This document shows positions 54,728 through 63,594 of a DNA stretch of 64,000 bases, piece by piece; within the stretch, counting starts at the first letter, position 1; the number at the start of each line of letters is the position of its first letter. The position numbers and the translations under genes were made by a program. Under the pieces are notes generated by a model that was given only the letters and a program-made list of their open reading frames with translations, was not told where the DNA came from and did not search any database. Origin of the DNA: Massilia sp. IC2-278 (GTDB lineage: Bacteria > Pseudomonadota > Gammaproteobacteria > Burkholderiales > Burkholderiaceae_D); NCBI RefSeq assembly GCF_020708045.1, contig NZ_JAJFES010000001.1:620001-684000 (forward strand), written 5' to 3'.

Positions 54728-55654
54728 TCAGTGCGTGCAGACCAGCTGCTGTGGTTTTACCGGGTTGGGCAAGCGGCTGCATGCCCCACGCGCGATCATG
54801 ATGTCCTGCGTCATATAAGACCACGTTGCGCTATCGGCCAGAGTCTGGCCATGGAAATTCTTCTGGTTAATGTCGATTCCGCGCGCAAGCAGAATGTCGA
54901 GAACTTCGGAAAACTTTTGCGGGTTGTTCCCCAGTTCGTACATCAGCTGATGCCACAGGATGCTTCCGAAATCGTTCAGCCTCTGGTCGAGTCCGCCACT
55001 TGTCACGATCAGCTTCTTCATCAGGCCATATGCGTCTGGTTCGCTGTAATAATCCGGCCGCCCGTCGATTTCAAGCGCGGTCAATGGCGTGCGCCCGTTG
55101 AGCGGTTGGACGATGTCAGCGCCGGTGTCGACCAGGGCAAGCGCCGCAGCGTAATTACGTTCGTCAATGAGGGTAATAACCTGGTTTGCGCTCGAAGCAC
55201 CAGGGCGAGGCAACTCCGGCACTGGGGCAGGCGATAGCGCGGCAGTATGTTCACCCTGTGGATGTTGCGTGACAGGGGCAGCGGGCATTGTTGTATTTTC
55301 CTGATCCTGCACGACCGCTTGCATTGGGATACTTTCGGCAGCTAACTCCTCCGCTGTAGGGGTTATGCCGAAGAGCCGGGCTGCGATAACGGCAAGCACG
55401 CCAACGGCGCCGCAAACCGCGGCGCCGATTGCTGCTACCCTGAGCAGCTTGACAATCAGCTTGTACACGACAGCGGCCGTTCCCTGCAGGGCAGCCAAAA
55501 TGCCTTGCAGTGCAGTGAGCACCAGCAAGATGTCGACAATGAGGACAATAGGAATCCCGGCCACGCTCGCGAAGCCGATCAGGTTAAACCCGGCAATCAA
55601 TGCCCAGCGCACAAGGCGTCGGGCAAGGAATTTGGCAAAAAGATCAGCTAACAT
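54728..55654 (-). CDS. Membrane protein with C-terminal ankyrin-type repeats
   Basis: The 308-residue product has two to three N-terminal hydrophobic helices (FNLIGFASVAGIPIVLIVDI and VAAIGAAVCGAVGVLAVIAA), a Pro/Ala linker, and a C-terminal ankyrin-like region (NYAAALALVDTGADIVQPLN, GRTPLTALEI, EVLDILLARGIDINQKNFHG). It starts 24 nt after the EcsC gene on the same strand. Codon choice and GC are lower than in the surrounding genes. Function unknown; possibly a membrane-linked interaction or immunity-type protein. Confidence 0.65.
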   Translation of the reverse strand: MLADLFAKFLARRLVRWALIAGFNLIGFASVAGIPIVLIVDILLVLTALQGILAALQGTAAVVYKLIVKLLRVAAIGAAVCGAVGVLAVIAARLFGITPTAEELAAESIPMQAVVQDQENTTMPAAPVTQHPQGEHTAALSPAPVPELPRPGASSANQVITLIDERNYAAALALVDTGADIVQPLNGRTPLTALEIDGRPDYYSEPDAYGLMKKLIVTSGGLDQRLNDFGSILWHQLMYELGNNPQKFSEVLDILLARGIDINQKNFHGQTLADSATWSYMTQDIMIARGACSRLPNPVKPQQLVCTH

Positions 55655-55678
55655 CGTCGCGTCGGAACGTGCCCTCGT

Positions 55679-56305
55679 TCATTCTGAGATGAATGTATTC
55701 CTGGCGATATTGCCGATCGTATTCGTAGTCACCGAATCGAATGTCGCGCCGACAATGCCGCCAACGAGCGGAATTGCCTTGCCGATGTTAACGACGCCGG
55801 TCTGGCCGAACTTGGTTAGCAAACGGAATCCGACCGCCTGGTTAATCCGCTTGATGACTTCGACCGAGATATTCTTGACTGCTTTTTCAGTCAGCTTGGT
55901 GCCGAGCTTGATGCCGACTTCCTTGGCGATGTCTTTCGCAGCATTACCGCACAGGCAGGCATAGACGAGCGCCTTGACTTTATCGCTCTTCAAATCGTGC
56001 CCGCCCATGTGCGCAATTGCTGCGATCATTCGGACTTGCACATACATGACGCTTGAAATATTCGCCGGGATTGTTACGGGCATTAATGCGATGCCGCCCA
56101 GTCCGTTAACGAAGCCAGACGTGCCGGCTTTCGTGTTCTGCCATCGGATAAGCGAATTGGCGCGGTCGTGCAGCGAACCATCGCCTTTCATGTATTCCTC
56201 TGCCATTTCCTGTGCAGAATCCAGGCCTGGGATACCGTTGACGGCTTTGTCGTAGGTCCAGTCCAGGACCTGCATGAGTTTTGATTCAGTAAGTTCGTTT
56301 GCCAT
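55679..56305 (-). CDS. EcsC-family protein
   Basis: MANELTESKLMQVLDWTYDK at 56305 is the likely start; product 208 residues. The EcsC pattern is visible: NGLGGIALMPVTIPANISSV, then MIAAIAHMGGHDL, and VGGIVGATFDSVTTNTIGNI at the end. The family is named after a Bacillus ABC-transporter gene; its molecular role is unclear, but the protein is probably membrane associated. Gene and leader are AT-richer than the neighbourhood, which suggests recent acquisition together with the ankyrin-type gene. Confidence 0.85.
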   Translation of the reverse strand: MANELTESKLMQVLDWTYDKAVNGIPGLDSAQEMAEEYMKGDGSLHDRANSLIRWQNTKAGTSGFVNGLGGIALMPVTIPANISSVMYVQVRMIAAIAHMGGHDLKSDKVKALVYACLCGNAAKDIAKEVGIKLGTKLTEKAVKNISVEVIKRINQAVGFRLLTKFGQTGVVNIGKAIPLVGGIVGATFDSVTTNTIGNIARNTFISE

Positions 56306-56481
56306 GCTGATTGCAATTACAGAAAATGTTTTTAAACAGAAACAATACCATAATGTACAATTGCAAAGAAGAAATATTTTCACGCGAAAGAAGCGCGCTT
56401 TGACAATAGCTGATCGGAAGCGTGACGAGACTCGATCAAGGAATCGCCGTCTCGTCTTTGCGCTGGCACCCGTTGAAATCC

Positions 56482-57243
56482 TTACTGCGGTGGCTGCCCG
56501 TTCGACGCCATCAACCCCGCATCCACCGGCAGATTCACACCCGTAATCAGGCGCGCATCCTCGCTCGCCAGGAAGGCCATCGCCGCCGCCACGCCTTCCG
56601 GGTCTTCGGGTGCGCCGAGCGGCATGCGCTCCCTGAACTTGGCGACCAGTTCCGGATCGCTCACCATGTCCTCGGTCATCCCGGTTTTCGTGAAGCTCGG
56701 ATTGACCGCGTTCACGCGCACCCCGTCTTTTCCCGCATCCATCGCCATCGCGCGCACCATGTTGCTGACCGCGCCTTTCGAGGTGTTGTAGGCGAACATG
56801 TTCCAGTCGCCGCCCAGGCCCGACACCGACGAGGTCATGACGATGGACCCCTTCGTTTTCACGAGTTCCGGCATCGCCGCCTTGGCCATGTGGAAGTAGC
56901 CGGCGACGTTCACGGCCATGACGCGCTCGAAGTCTTCTTCGCTGGTCTGCGTGATGTCGCCTTCGACCGCCATGCCGGCGTTGTTGACCAGGATATGCAG
57001 CCCGCCGAAGCGCTCCACGGCTGCCTTGACGGCGGCAACTGCGGTTTGCCTGTCGGCCGTATCGCCGACCTGCACCAGGACACGGTCCTGCGGCAGCCTG
57101 GCAGCGGCCTCTTTGAGTTCGGCTTCGTCGATGTCGAGCATCACGACACGGGCGCCTTCATCCAGGAAGCGGCGGGCGGCGGCCAGCCCGATGCCGGAAG
57201 CGGCACCCGTGACCAGCACGGTTTTGTCATTAAAACGATTCAT
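56482..57243 (-). CDS. Short-chain dehydrogenase/reductase (SDR)
   Basis: ATG 57243 after GAAGGAG gives 253 residues. The SDR motifs are VTGAASGIGLAAARRF (TGxxxGxG), HILVNNAGMAVEG (NNAG), the catalytic Ser in VMTSSVSGLGG and Tyr-x3-Lys in AYNTSKG, and the end segment ITGVNLPVDAGLMASNG. It should oxidise or reduce a small alcohol or ketone with NAD(P); substrate unknown. It is divergent from the prolyl oligopeptidase gene. Confidence 0.92.
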   Translation of the reverse strand: MNRFNDKTVLVTGAASGIGLAAARRFLDEGARVVMLDIDEAELKEAAARLPQDRVLVQVGDTADRQTAVAAVKAAVERFGGLHILVNNAGMAVEGDITQTSEEDFERVMAVNVAGYFHMAKAAMPELVKTKGSIVMTSSVSGLGGDWNMFAYNTSKGAVSNMVRAMAMDAGKDGVRVNAVNPSFTKTGMTEDMVSDPELVAKFRERMPLGAPEDPEGVAAAMAFLASEDARLITGVNLPVDAGLMASNGQPPQ

Positions 57244-57498
57244 GTTCGCTCCTTCGAAATTGGCAAATTCGCTACATTGCGAGTGAAACGAACATAGCAC
57301 AGCGGTGGAAAGCGGGCTTTTCGGTTGCTGGTCCTGCGTGACCGAGAAAACGGACACTCACCCCGTCTTGACGGGCTTTCTTCGGTCGTGCAACGGATCG
57401 GCGGCCCTGCCGTAAAGTCGCGCACTGCCGGGTTCTAGGCTATGATGCCCGGCGGCACATCCGCCTTTCCCGAACCACGTTCCGAGAAGAATATGCAC

Positions 57499-59625
57499 AT
57501 GAGACAAGCAACGCTCGCCCTGGCCCTGATGATGGCTTTCGGCGCCCATGCCGCCCCTGCGTCCTGCCCAGCCGGCCAGGCGCCTACCTACCCGGTCACG
57601 AAGAAAGTCGCCCAGAGCGACAACTACCACGGCACCACGATTGCCGACCCTTACCGCTGGCTGGAAGACGCCAACAGCGCCGAGACCAAGGAATGGGTCG
57701 ACGCCCAGGTTGCGGTGACCCAGGCCTATCTTGCCCAGATCCCGCAGCGCAAGGCGATCCAGGAGCGCCTGACCAAGTTGTGGAACTACGAGCGCTACTC
57801 GGTGCCGTCGAAAGAGGGCGGCCGCTACTTCTACAGCCGCAACGACGGCCTGCAGAACCAGTCGGTGCTGTACACGATGAAGAACCTGTCGGACGAGCCA
57901 CGCATGCTGCTCGACCCGAACACCCTGGCAGCGGACGGCACGGTCGCCCTGGCCGGCGTCGAAGTCAGCCCGGACGGTAAGCTCATGGCCTACGGCACCG
58001 CTGCCTCGGGTTCCGACTGGAACGAGTGGAAGGTGCGCGACATCGACAGCGGCAAGGACCTGGAAGACCACCTGAAGTGGGTCAAGTTCTCGCAAACTGC
58101 CTGGACGAAAGACGGCAAGGGCTTCTTCTACAGCCGCTACGACGAGCCGACCGAAGCGACGAAGCTGGCTGCCGTCAACTACCACCAGAAACTGTATTTC
58201 CACAAGATCGGCACCCCGCAAAGCGCCGACACCCTGGTCTACGACCGTCCGGACGAAAAGGAATGGGGCTTCCGCGCCAAGACCACCGACGACGGCAAGT
58301 ACCTGCTGATCACGGCCACCAAGGGCACCGCTCACAAGTACCGGGTCTTCATCAAGGACCTGTCGAAGGCCGACTCGAAGGTCGTGCCGCTGGTCGACAA
58401 CTTCGATGCCGCCTACGACTTCATCGACAACGTCGGCGACGTGTTCTACTTCAGCACCGACCGCAAGGCGCCGCGCCAGCGCATCGTCGCCATCGACGTG
58501 CGTAAGCCTGCCGAGGCCAACTGGAAGGAGATCGTCGCGGAATCCGGCGACACCCTGAATGCCGCCCACGTCGTCGGCGACCGCCTGATCGTCGAATACC
58601 TGAAGGATGCGCGCAGCGTCGTGCGCGTGAGCGATTTGAGCGGCAAGTTCATCCGCGAAATCGCGCTGCCGGGTATCGGTTCGGTGTCGGGCTTCACGGG
58701 CAAGCGCGGCGACAAGGAAACCTTCTTCTCGTTCACCGGCTTCACCACGCCGACCACCATCTACCGCATGGATGTAGCCAGCGGCAAGACCGAGGTGTTC
58801 CGCCAGCCGAAGGTCGACTTCGACCCGAACGCCTATGAAACGCGCCAGCAGTTCTTCACCAGCCGCGACGGTACCAAGGTGCCGATGTTCATCGTCTCGA
58901 AGAAGGGCCTGAAACTCGACGGCAGCAACCCGACGTATTTGTACGGCTACGGCGGCTTCAATATCTCGATGCTGCCTGCCTTCTCGCCGGCCAACCTGGC
59001 GTGGATGGAAATGGGCGGCGTCTACGTGGTCGCCAACCTGCGCGGCGGCGGAGAATACGGCGAATCCTGGCACCAGGCTGGCACCAAGCTGCAGAAGCAG
59101 AACGTGTTCGACGACTTCATCGGCGCGGCGCAGTGGCTGGTTGATAACAAGGTGACCCAGCCGTCGAAACTGGCGATCGGCGGCGGCAGCAACGGCGGCC
59201 TGCTGGTCGGTGCGGCCATGACCCAACGTCCGGATTTGTTCGGCGCGGCGATCCCGATGGTGGGCGTGCTGGACATGCTGCGCTTCCACAAATTCACCAT
59301 CGGCTGGGCCTGGACCTCGGACTACGGCTCGTCGGAGAATCCGGACGAGTTCAAGGCCTTGGTGAAGTATTCGCCGCTGCATAACCTGAAACCCGGCACG
59401 CAGTATCCGGCGACGATGATCACCACCGCCGACCACGACGACCGCGTGGTGCCGGCGCACAGCTTCAAGTTTGCCGCCGCCGCCCAGGCTGCGCAGGCAG
59501 GCTGCAATCCGATGATCATCCGCATCGATACCAAGGCTGGCCACGGCGCGGGTAAACCGACCGCCAAGCAGATCGAGGAAGTGGCGGACCGTTGGGGCTT
59601 CCTGACGAAGGCGCTGAAGATGTAA
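57499..59625 (+). CDS. Secreted prolyl oligopeptidase family serine peptidase (S9A)
   Basis: ATG 57499 is better spaced from GAGAAGA than ATG 57493. A signal peptide (MRQATLALALMMAFGAHA) leads to a 690-residue mature enzyme. After the N-terminal segment PYRWLEDANSAETKEWVDAQ comes a seven-blade propeller and then the hydrolase domain: nucleophile Ser in IGGGSNGGLLVGAA, Asp in ITTADHDDRVVPAHS and His in DTKAGHGAGKPT. It cleaves short peptides after proline, in the periplasm or outside. A strong terminator follows. Confidence 0.94.
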   Translation: MRQATLALALMMAFGAHAAPASCPAGQAPTYPVTKKVAQSDNYHGTTIADPYRWLEDANSAETKEWVDAQVAVTQAYLAQIPQRKAIQERLTKLWNYERYSVPSKEGGRYFYSRNDGLQNQSVLYTMKNLSDEPRMLLDPNTLAADGTVALAGVEVSPDGKLMAYGTAASGSDWNEWKVRDIDSGKDLEDHLKWVKFSQTAWTKDGKGFFYSRYDEPTEATKLAAVNYHQKLYFHKIGTPQSADTLVYDRPDEKEWGFRAKTTDDGKYLLITATKGTAHKYRVFIKDLSKADSKVVPLVDNFDAAYDFIDNVGDVFYFSTDRKAPRQRIVAIDVRKPAEANWKEIVAESGDTLNAAHVVGDRLIVEYLKDARSVVRVSDLSGKFIREIALPGIGSVSGFTGKRGDKETFFSFTGFTTPTTIYRMDVASGKTEVFRQPKVDFDPNAYETRQQFFTSRDGTKVPMFIVSKKGLKLDGSNPTYLYGYGGFNISMLPAFSPANLAWMEMGGVYVVANLRGGGEYGESWHQAGTKLQKQNVFDDFIGAAQWLVDNKVTQPSKLAIGGGSNGGLLVGAAMTQRPDLFGAAIPMVGVLDMLRFHKFTIGWAWTSDYGSSENPDEFKALVKYSPLHNLKPGTQYPATMITTADHDDRVVPAHSFKFAAAAQAAQAGCNPMIIRIDTKAGHGAGKPTAKQIEEVADRWGFLTKALKM

Positions 59626-59633
59626 GCGCGTAA

Positions 59634-59664
59634 GCCCGGCTGCTCTCGGCAGCCGGGCCTTTTT
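59634..59664 (+). terminator. Intrinsic terminator of the prolyl oligopeptidase gene
   Basis: GCCCGGCTGC and GCAGCCGGGC form a perfect 10-bp stem followed by CTTTTT, 8 nt after the stop. Confidence 0.92.
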
Positions 59665-59704
59665 GATTCTGGAGCCGGCGGCATAAAAGGAAGGACAGGC
59701 CCGT

Positions 59705-60265
59705 TTGAAGACTGCATCGGATGATTTCGACTATGACGCCGCCCTGGCCGCCTGTGCACGCGGCGACGAGCGCGCCCTGCGCGGCATCTATGACCGCGAA
59801 GGGCGGCGGCTGCTGGGCGTGGCGCTACGCATCGTGCGCCGGCGTGCGCTGGCTGAGGACGTGCTGCACGACGCCTTCCTCAGCATCTGGACCCGTGCCC
59901 GCAGCTTCGACCCGGCGCGCGGCGCCGGCCGCGGCTGGATCTACAGCATCGTGCGCCACCAGGCGCTCGACGTCGTGCGTGTCGGGGGGCGCGAAGTGCA
60001 GGCTGGCGAGGAAGAACTAGCGGCGCTCGACGCCGCTGCGGTGCAGGACGACGGCACGGCCGATGCCGTCGAGCGGCGCCAGGATCTGGGCCGCCTGCAC
60101 GACTGCCTGGTCGGGCTCGATGAAGCGAAGCGTAACAGCATCCTGTACGCTTACGTCGATGGCTGCTCGCATGCGGAAATCGCGGCGCGCATGCAGTCGC
60201 CGCTGGGTACCATCAAGGCGTGGATCAAGCGCGGCCTTAGCGCGCTGAAGGAGTGCATGGGATGA
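59705..60265 (+). CDS. ECF-type RNA polymerase sigma factor
   Basis: TTG 59705, after GGAAGGACAGG, is the only in-frame start that keeps the whole domain (186 residues). Region 2 holds LGVALRIVRRRALAEDVLHD and FLSIWTRARSFDP; region 4 holds EAKRNSILYAYVDGCSHAEI, then MQSPLGTIKAWIKRGLSALK. The next gene, overlapping by 4 nt, is its anti-sigma factor. The pair resembles the SigK/RskA type that responds to oxidative or envelope stress. Confidence 0.92.
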   Translation: MKTASDDFDYDAALAACARGDERALRGIYDREGRRLLGVALRIVRRRALAEDVLHDAFLSIWTRARSFDPARGAGRGWIYSIVRHQALDVVRVGGREVQAGEEELAALDAAAVQDDGTADAVERRQDLGRLHDCLVGLDEAKRNSILYAYVDGCSHAEIAARMQSPLGTIKAWIKRGLSALKECMG

Positions 60266-60978
60266 GCGAGCCATTCGACGACGATATCGAATCCCTGGCG
60301 GGCGAATACGTGCTTGGCACCCTGCCTGCGGGCGAGCGGCGCCGGGTGGAGCTTGCGCTGCGGGGAAGTGAACATGAGGAGCCGGCCCTGCGTGCGGCCG
60401 TGGCGAACTGGGAGGCGCGCCTGCTGCCGTTGACGGCGCTGGCCGAACCGGCCGAACCGTCGCCGCAGCTGTGGGCGCGGGTCGAGGCTTCGCTGGCCGG
60501 CATGCGCCTGCATCAGCCAGCGCCGGCCGTCACCGGCTGGTGGCAACGCCTCGGTCTGTGGCGCAGCCTGGCCGCAACCGGCTTTGCCGCCGCTGCCGCG
60601 CTGGCCGTGGTAGTGGGCCTGCAGCCGCCGGGCGAACCGGCGCCGCGCTACACCGTGGTGCTGGCCGCACCGGGCAACATGGCGCCCGGCTGGGTGCTGC
60701 AAATGAACGCCGAGGGCAGCCTGACGCTGGTTCCGCTCGGGACCACCGTTGTACCGCCGAACCGGTCTTTGCAATTGTGGACCAAGGCCGATGGCTGGAA
60801 GGGCCCGGTGTCGCTGGGCCTGGTCGAGCCGGGCAAGCGGGTCGAGGTGCAGCTGGCGAACCTGCCGCCGCCGGTGCCGAACCAGCTGTTCGAAATCACG
60901 CTCGAGCCGGAAGCCGGCTCGCCGATCGGGCGCCCGACCGGGCCGATCCTGTACATCGGACGCGCGGTCCGTCTGTAA
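60262..60978 (+). CDS. Membrane anti-sigma factor (RskA-like)
   Basis: ATG 60262 overlaps the sigma factor stop (ATGA) and follows AAGGAG; product 238 residues. The cytosolic N-terminus (IESLAGEYVLGTLPAGERRR) is the anti-sigma domain, one transmembrane helix lies near 100-122 (SLAATGFAAAAALAVVVGL), and a periplasmic anti-sigma-K-type domain follows (LQLWTKADGWKGPVSLGLVE). It should hold the ECF sigma factor inactive until a periplasmic signal arrives. Confidence 0.92.
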   Translation: MSEPFDDDIESLAGEYVLGTLPAGERRRVELALRGSEHEEPALRAAVANWEARLLPLTALAEPAEPSPQLWARVEASLAGMRLHQPAPAVTGWWQRLGLWRSLAATGFAAAAALAVVVGLQPPGEPAPRYTVVLAAPGNMAPGWVLQMNAEGSLTLVPLGTTVVPPNRSLQLWTKADGWKGPVSLGLVEPGKRVEVQLANLPPPVPNQLFEITLEPEAGSPIGRPTGPILYIGRAVRL

Positions 60979-60996
60979 CGCGCGGTGTGTAGTGCG

Positions 60997-61028
60997 AAGG
61001 CCGGGCCGATAAAGGTCCGGCCTTTTTT
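60997..61028 (+). terminator. Intrinsic terminator of the sigma/anti-sigma operon
   Basis: AAGGCCGG and CCGGCCTT pair around a 12-nt loop, followed by TTTT. It also lies in front of the convergent lipoprotein gene end. Confidence 0.88.
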
Positions 61029-61035
61029 CATGCGC

Positions 61036-62685
61036 TTACGGTTTCATCCAGATCGCGATGTCGCGCAGGCCCACCTGGCCGCTGCCGATGCGCGACGCCG
61101 CCGGATTGGCGCTGCCGTTCGCCAGCGTCGCCGCGCCGGTCGCCAGGTCGATGCGGTACAGCGACGAGGGACCATTGACCGCCGTGCGCAGCGCCGCCAG
61201 CACCAGGCCGTTGGCGCCCCCCGCGATGTCCATGCCGTTGTCGCCCATCGCGGCCACGCCCAGTGCGCCGACATTCGCCAGCACGCCATCGTTCGGCGGA
61301 TTCTGCATGGCGAGGCTGGCGCTGGCGCCATCGATGTCGTACAGCGTCGTCGCGGTCGCACCGGCATAGCTGTTGGTGTAGGCGCCGGCCGTCACCATCG
61401 GCACGGACCCGGCTCGGTTGATCGCGCCGTCCGTCGTGGTGGCGCCGCTGTCGACGTTGATGCGCAGGTTCTGGCCGCCGTCGCCGATCACGCGCAAGCG
61501 GTCGGCCACCGGGTTGAAATCGACGGCGAACGCCGCGCCCACCAGCCCGGCATAGGGCAGGGTCGTGTCGGCGGTGTCGGCTGCCAGCGTGGCTTTCGCG
61601 GTCGCCACGCCGGTGGCCGGGTCGATGGTGACGATACGCGCCGCCGAGGTGATGCCGTACAGGAGGCCGTCCTTCGGACGCACGTCGATGCCGAGCAGGG
61701 TTTCGCCGCCATTCAGGCCACCGATCGCCACCGAGGCGTCGATCGTGTTCGGCGTGCCCGGCTTGAAGCTGTGCAGGCGGCCGTCGTCGCCCAGGCCGAG
61801 CACCACCGGCGCCTGCGGCGTGCGCAGCGCCAGGCCGCGGATGTCCTCTGCGATGCCGAGCGCGCCGACGACCGTGGCTGGGTTGTTGGCGGCGCTCAGG
61901 TTGATGCTGTACAGGTTGCGCACGCCGCCTACCGTCAGCAGCGCGTAGCCGGTATTCGTGCGCGCGTCGATGTCCATGCCGTTGACCATGCCGGCATCCA
62001 CGCCCAGCACCACCGGCGTGCTCAGGGTGCCGTTGTTCGGCGGGTTCTGGGTGTAAAGGGTATCCGTTGCGCTGTCGAGCACGTACAGCGTGGTGCTGGC
62101 GGTACCGGCGAAGGAGTTCGTGTAGGCCGCCGCTGTCACCGCTGCATTCGCGGCGCCGCCATTGATCGTGCCGTCGGTGGTGGTCGCGCCGCTGTCGACG
62201 TTGATGCGCAAATTCAGGCCGGTATTGCTGACTACGCGCAGACGGTCGGCCTCGGGGTTGAAGTCGACGCCGAAGTCAGTGCCGGCGAGGGCGGTAAAGG
62301 GCGCGGTGGTGTCGGCCGCATCCGCCGCCAGCATGGACTTCATGGTGGCGGCGCCGCTGGCGGTATTGATCGTATAGATACGGCCGCTACTGCCGACCGC
62401 GTACAGCTGGCCGTCGGCGGGGCGGAAGTCGATGCCGAGCAGGTTTTCGCCACTCTGCAGGCCAGTGATTGCCACATTCGTGCGCACGGTGCCGGGCGCA
62501 TCGCGGTTGAATGACACCAGCTTGTTGCTCGCCGTAAGGGCAAACACGTCGCCGGCGGTCATCACCGGCGGGGTTGGCGTCGGGGCGGGCGTGTCGCGGT
62601 CGTTGTGATTGCTGCTGCCGCAGGCGGCAAGGGAAAGGGCGACGGTGGAAACGAGGACCAGCTTGGGCAGACGAGGTGTTTTCAT
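61036..62685 (-). CDS. Lipoprotein with two DUF4394 domains
   Basis: ATG 62685 (MKTPRLPKLVLVSTVALSLA) gives 549 residues with a lipobox LAAC. The mature protein has a Thr/Pro linker and then two copies of a domain of about 230 residues. Both carry LLGID(F/V)RP, GVDFNP/AVDFNP, ADRLRV, LRINVDSGATTTDG and AYTNS(F/Y)AG. DUF4394 is a surface beta-propeller-like domain of unknown function. The duplication is clear and in tandem; the copies are still similar, so it is recent or kept by conversion. Confidence 0.88.
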   Translation of the reverse strand: MKTPRLPKLVLVSTVALSLAACGSSNHNDRDTPAPTPTPPVMTAGDVFALTASNKLVSFNRDAPGTVRTNVAITGLQSGENLLGIDFRPADGQLYAVGSSGRIYTINTASGAATMKSMLAADAADTTAPFTALAGTDFGVDFNPEADRLRVVSNTGLNLRINVDSGATTTDGTINGGAANAAVTAAAYTNSFAGTASTTLYVLDSATDTLYTQNPPNNGTLSTPVVLGVDAGMVNGMDIDARTNTGYALLTVGGVRNLYSINLSAANNPATVVGALGIAEDIRGLALRTPQAPVVLGLGDDGRLHSFKPGTPNTIDASVAIGGLNGGETLLGIDVRPKDGLLYGITSAARIVTIDPATGVATAKATLAADTADTTLPYAGLVGAAFAVDFNPVADRLRVIGDGGQNLRINVDSGATTTDGAINRAGSVPMVTAGAYTNSYAGATATTLYDIDGASASLAMQNPPNDGVLANVGALGVAAMGDNGMDIAGGANGLVLAALRTAVNGPSSLYRIDLATGAATLANGSANPAASRIGSGQVGLRDIAIWMKP

Positions 62686-62821
62686 GATCGGCATCCTGAG
62701 TAGGTTGGCACCGGGGTGCGGGTATGACGGCGACTGGGCGCTGTCGATACCCTTACTACGTTGGCAACGACGATCTGGATGCAGCGATCTGAAAATATTT
62801 TTTGCTAATTCTTGGAGGAAT

Positions 62822-63400
62822 TTAGCGGTGCACGACCACCAACAAGGCCTTGGCCTCGGTCTTGCCCACATTTCTCAGCACATGATCCTGGTCCGCCGGA
62901 TAGCGCGCCGTCCCGCCCGCCTTGACCTTGCGCTTCGATGCGCCGACTTCGATCTCCAGCGTGCCATTGATCACGGTCATGTGCTCCTTCGTGCCCGGGT
63001 CATGCGCCTGCGACGCCAGTTCGCCGCCCGGCGCCAGCGTCAGCTCATACCATTCGTATTGCCCGGCCAGTTCCATCGGCCCCAGGATGCGCAGGGTGTA
63101 GCCGGCATGCGTGCCGGGCAGGGTAGGGGTCTCGTGCGCATCGAGCACGCGGATCGACTCCACGTTCGGGGTTTCCGATGCCAGCAATTCGCCGATCTGC
63201 ACGCCGAGCGCATTCGCCAGACGCCAGGTGATGGCAATGGTAGGATTCGCCTTTTCACGCTCGATCTGGGACAGCATCGACTTCGACACCCCCGCGATGC
63301 GCGACAGGTCCTCCAGCGTCAGGCCGCGCGCCAGGCGCAGGCGCTGCAGGGTGGCGCCGACTTCCGGCGGGGCATTATTCGTCGTGACCAGGGTTTTCAT
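62822..63400 (-). CDS. XRE-family regulator with cupin sensor domain
   Basis: Residues 14-68 form the helix-turn-helix (LQRLRLARGLTLEDLSRIAG, then VSKSMLSQIEREKANPTI). Residues 110-190 form a cupin (ELTLAPGGELASQAHD, HMTVINGTLEIEVG, DHVLRNVGKTEAKALLVV), which binds a small ligand. Such regulators control catabolic genes next to them. The divergent neighbour is kbl, with an inverted repeat between, so the regulator probably senses a threonine/glycine-related metabolite. Confidence 0.9.
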   Translation of the reverse strand: MKTLVTTNNAPPEVGATLQRLRLARGLTLEDLSRIAGVSKSMLSQIEREKANPTIAITWRLANALGVQIGELLASETPNVESIRVLDAHETPTLPGTHAGYTLRILGPMELAGQYEWYELTLAPGGELASQAHDPGTKEHMTVINGTLEIEVGASKRKVKAGGTARYPADQDHVLRNVGKTEAKALLVVVHR

Positions 63401-63464
63401 CGTTTTCAGGCGCCAGTAAATGGAGAGCCGCCGGACCTTGCCAAGTTCAACAGGTCGGCGTAAT

Positions 63465-63480
63465 ATTCATTATATTGAAT
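63465..63480. promoter_or_regulatory. Candidate operator between the XRE regulator and kbl
   Basis: ATTCA-TTATAT-TGAAT is an inverted repeat in an AT-rich part of the gap, 64 bp from the regulator start and 114 bp from the kbl start. Symmetry and spacing suit an XRE-cupin dimer. Confidence 0.55.
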
Positions 63481-63594
63481 TTCAGTTCGAGATAGCGAAA
63501 AAGCAGCGCGGCACCGAACTGGTACAACAAGCGGTCAACGGTACAGCATAGTCCAACGGCCGGTCAAGCCGGCAACCACAGACAGGGAAATCAC

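Noticed and set aside
57358..59544. 728-codon minus-strand frame
   Set aside because: Antisense of the prolyl oligopeptidase gene, which has signal peptide, catalytic triad and terminator.
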